Assembly: GCA_017397205.1 (NCBI GenBank)
Contig: JAFQJX010000089.1
Coordinates: 1-6,312 of the forward strand
Direction of reading: 5' to 3'
Length of the DNA stretch: 6,312 nt
Source: Clostridia bacterium
GTDB lineage: Bacteria; Bacillota; Clostridia; Oscillospirales; CAG-272
The notes beneath the pieces are model-generated. The model was not told the origin of the DNA, ran no database searches, and was given only the letters and a program-made list of their open reading frames with translations. Below, piece by piece: positions 5,234 through 6,312 of this stretch (its first letter is position 1; every line of letters starts with the position of its first letter). The translations under genes were made by a program, and so were the position numbers.

Positions 5234-5245
5234 ATTGTATACAAT
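5234..5245 (+). promoter_or_regulatory. 12-bp palindrome, candidate operator in the 5' leader
   Basis: ATTGTATACAAT is a perfect palindrome at about +12 to +23 of the predicted transcript. ATTGTAT is also directly repeated just before it (5227-5233). The core GTATAC (5237-5242) occurs again at 5199-5204 inside the promoter spacer, 38 bp away centre to centre. TTGTATACAA resembles the core of some GntR-family operators, such as that of B. subtilis GntR. The regulator is not in the window, so the family assignment is a guess. Confidence 0.45.
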
Positions 5246-5266
5246 CTGTACGGTAAGGAGAAGCAT

Positions 5267-6312
5267 ATGTTAGAGATTAACCATCAGAGTAACCTCCTGG
5301 AGGTCACGCAGTATCGCTATTCGCTGCAGGACGTAGAGGAGCCCAACCTGTACCGCGTGATTTACCCCTACACGGAGGTGCCGAAAATCGTATTCAACCA
5401 CCGCCGCGTGCCGATGAATATGCCAAAGGAAATCTGGATTACGGATACCACCTTCCGCGACGGACAGCAGTCCCGCGCCCCCTACACCGTGGACCAGATG
5501 GTGCATCTGTACTCCCTGCTTCACAAGCTGGGCGGCGAGAAGGGCATGATTCGTCAGAGCGAGTTTTTTGTGTACAGCGAAAAGGACAGGGAGACGGTGC
5601 GCCGCTGTATGGACCTCGGCTTCGAGTTCCCCGAAATCACCACATGGATTCGCGCCAGCAAAAAGGACTTTGAGCTGGTCAAGAATATCGGCATCAGGGA
5701 GACGGGCATTCTGGTATCCTGCTCTGACTACCATATCTTCAAAAAGCTGAATATGACGCGCCGTCAGGCGCTGGAGCATTATCTCGCCGTGGTCAAGGAG
5801 GCGCTGGATGCGGGGCTGCGCCCCCGTTGCCACCTGGAGGACATCACCAGAGCCGATTTTTACGGCTTTGTCGTGCCTTTTGTCAATGCCCTGACCGAGC
5901 TTTCGGAGGAGGCGGGAATCCCCGTAAAAATCCGTATGTGTGACACCATGGGTTACGGCGTCAGCCACACGGGCGTGGCGCTGCCCCGCAGCGTATCGGG
6001 CATCGTATACGGCCTGCACCACTATGCGGGCGTGCCGTCCGAGATGCTGGAATGGCACGGGCACAACGACTTCTACAACGCCGTTTCCAACGCCACCACC
6101 GCGTGGCTGTACGGCGCCTCCGCCGTCAACTGCTCTCTGCTCGGAATCGGGGAGCGCACGGGAAACATTCCGCTGGAGGCAATGGTGATGGAATACGCCG
6201 CTCTGCGCGGTACCCTGGACGGCATGCGCCCCGAGGTCATTACCGAGATTGCGGAGTATTACCGCGAGGAGCTTGGTTACGATATTCCCCCCATGACCCC
6301 CTTTGCGGGTGA
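5267..6312 (+). CDS. Isopropylmalate/homocitrate synthase family enzyme, probably Re-citrate synthase (3' end cut by window)
   Basis: Open from the ATG at 5267 (TAAGGAG at 5254-5260, 6 nt spacing) to the window end: 348 codons without a stop; family members run to roughly 450. It is a DRE-TIM metallolyase. ITDTTFRDGQQSR carries the catalytic R64-D65 at the first strand of the TIM barrel, HLEDITRAD begins at H189, and EWHGHND gives the metal-binding H264 and H266; LLGIGERTGNIPLEAM follows. Such enzymes condense acetyl-CoA with a 2-oxoacid. RDGQQ in place of the RDGEQ usual in LeuA, the leader YPYTEVPKIVF and overall similarity to the Clostridium kluyveri Re-citrate synthase as I recall it favour citrate formation from oxaloacetate and acetyl-CoA. 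2-Isopropylmalate or homocitrate synthase remain alternatives. It has its own promoter and is not in an operon with the upstream genes. Confidence 0.85.
   Translation, partial: MLEINHQSNLLEVTQYRYSLQDVEEPNLYRVIYPYTEVPKIVFNHRRVPMNMPKEIWITDTTFRDGQQSRAPYTVDQMVHLYSLLHKLGGEKGMIRQSEFFVYSEKDRETVRRCMDLGFEFPEITTWIRASKKDFELVKNIGIRETGILVSCSDYHIFKKLNMTRRQALEHYLAVVKEALDAGLRPRCHLEDITRADFYGFVVPFVNALTELSEEAGIPVKIRMCDTMGYGVSHTGVALPRSVSGIVYGLHHYAGVPSEMLEWHGHNDFYNAVSNATTAWLYGASAVNCSLLGIGERTGNIPLEAMVMEYAALRGTLDGMRPEVITEIAEYYREELGYDIPPMTPFAG

Noticed and set aside
1..6312. Mobile elements, CRISPR arrays, tRNA or rRNA genes
   Set aside because: I saw no transposase-like frame, no regularly spaced repeats, and no tRNA or rRNA signature on either strand.

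Overview
The window looks like chromosome from an anaerobic member of the Clostridia (low-GC Gram-positive lineage, though the DNA here is only moderately AT-rich). Three things point that way. The ribosomal gene order is rpmJ-rpsM-rpsK-rpsD-rpoA-rplQ with rpsD inside the operon, whereas in Bacillus rpsD lies elsewhere. An oxygen/peroxide-defence operon is built on rubredoxin and rubrerythrin. A DRE-TIM synthase most resembles the Re-type citrate synthases of clostridia. The species cannot be named from the sequence alone.

Layout, all on the + strand. (1) Positions 1-3153: the distal end of the large ribosomal protein operon, with the rpmJ tail (L36), rpsM (S13), rpsK (S11), rpsD (S4), rpoA (RNA polymerase alpha) and rplQ (L17), closed by a strong intrinsic terminator at 3123-3153. 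Genes are tightly packed and have good Shine-Dalgarno sequences, except for a 142-bp rpsD-rpoA gap that holds four consecutive stem-loops. (2) Positions 3154-3402: a spacer with an 80-nt stretch lacking any A on the + strand, then an A-tract, a perfect-consensus -35/-10 promoter and a 29-bp perfect inverted repeat containing a PerR-type box. (3) Positions 3403-4994: a two-gene peroxide-defence operon, made of a short PerR-like repressor overlapping by 4 bp a gene that fuses a flavin-reductase-like domain, a rubredoxin and a complete rubrerythrin. The rubrerythrin part has its own Shine-Dalgarno and ATG inside the fusion. A strong terminator follows at 5011-5047. (4) Positions 5188-6312: a second perfect-consensus promoter with extended -10, a 12-bp palindrome that may be an operator, and the first 348 codons of an isopropylmalate/homocitrate/Re-citrate synthase family enzyme that runs off the window.

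How the parts fit: the first block is housekeeping translation and transcription. The second reads as a self-contained, autoregulated peroxide-reduction module. PerR-like protein would sit on its own promoter until peroxide oxidises it. The released operon would then make a polypeptide in which electrons could pass from NAD(P)H through flavin and rubredoxin to the di-iron peroxidase, with extra free rubrerythrin possibly made from the internal start. The last gene is separately transcribed carbon metabolism, possibly citrate synthesis toward glutamate.
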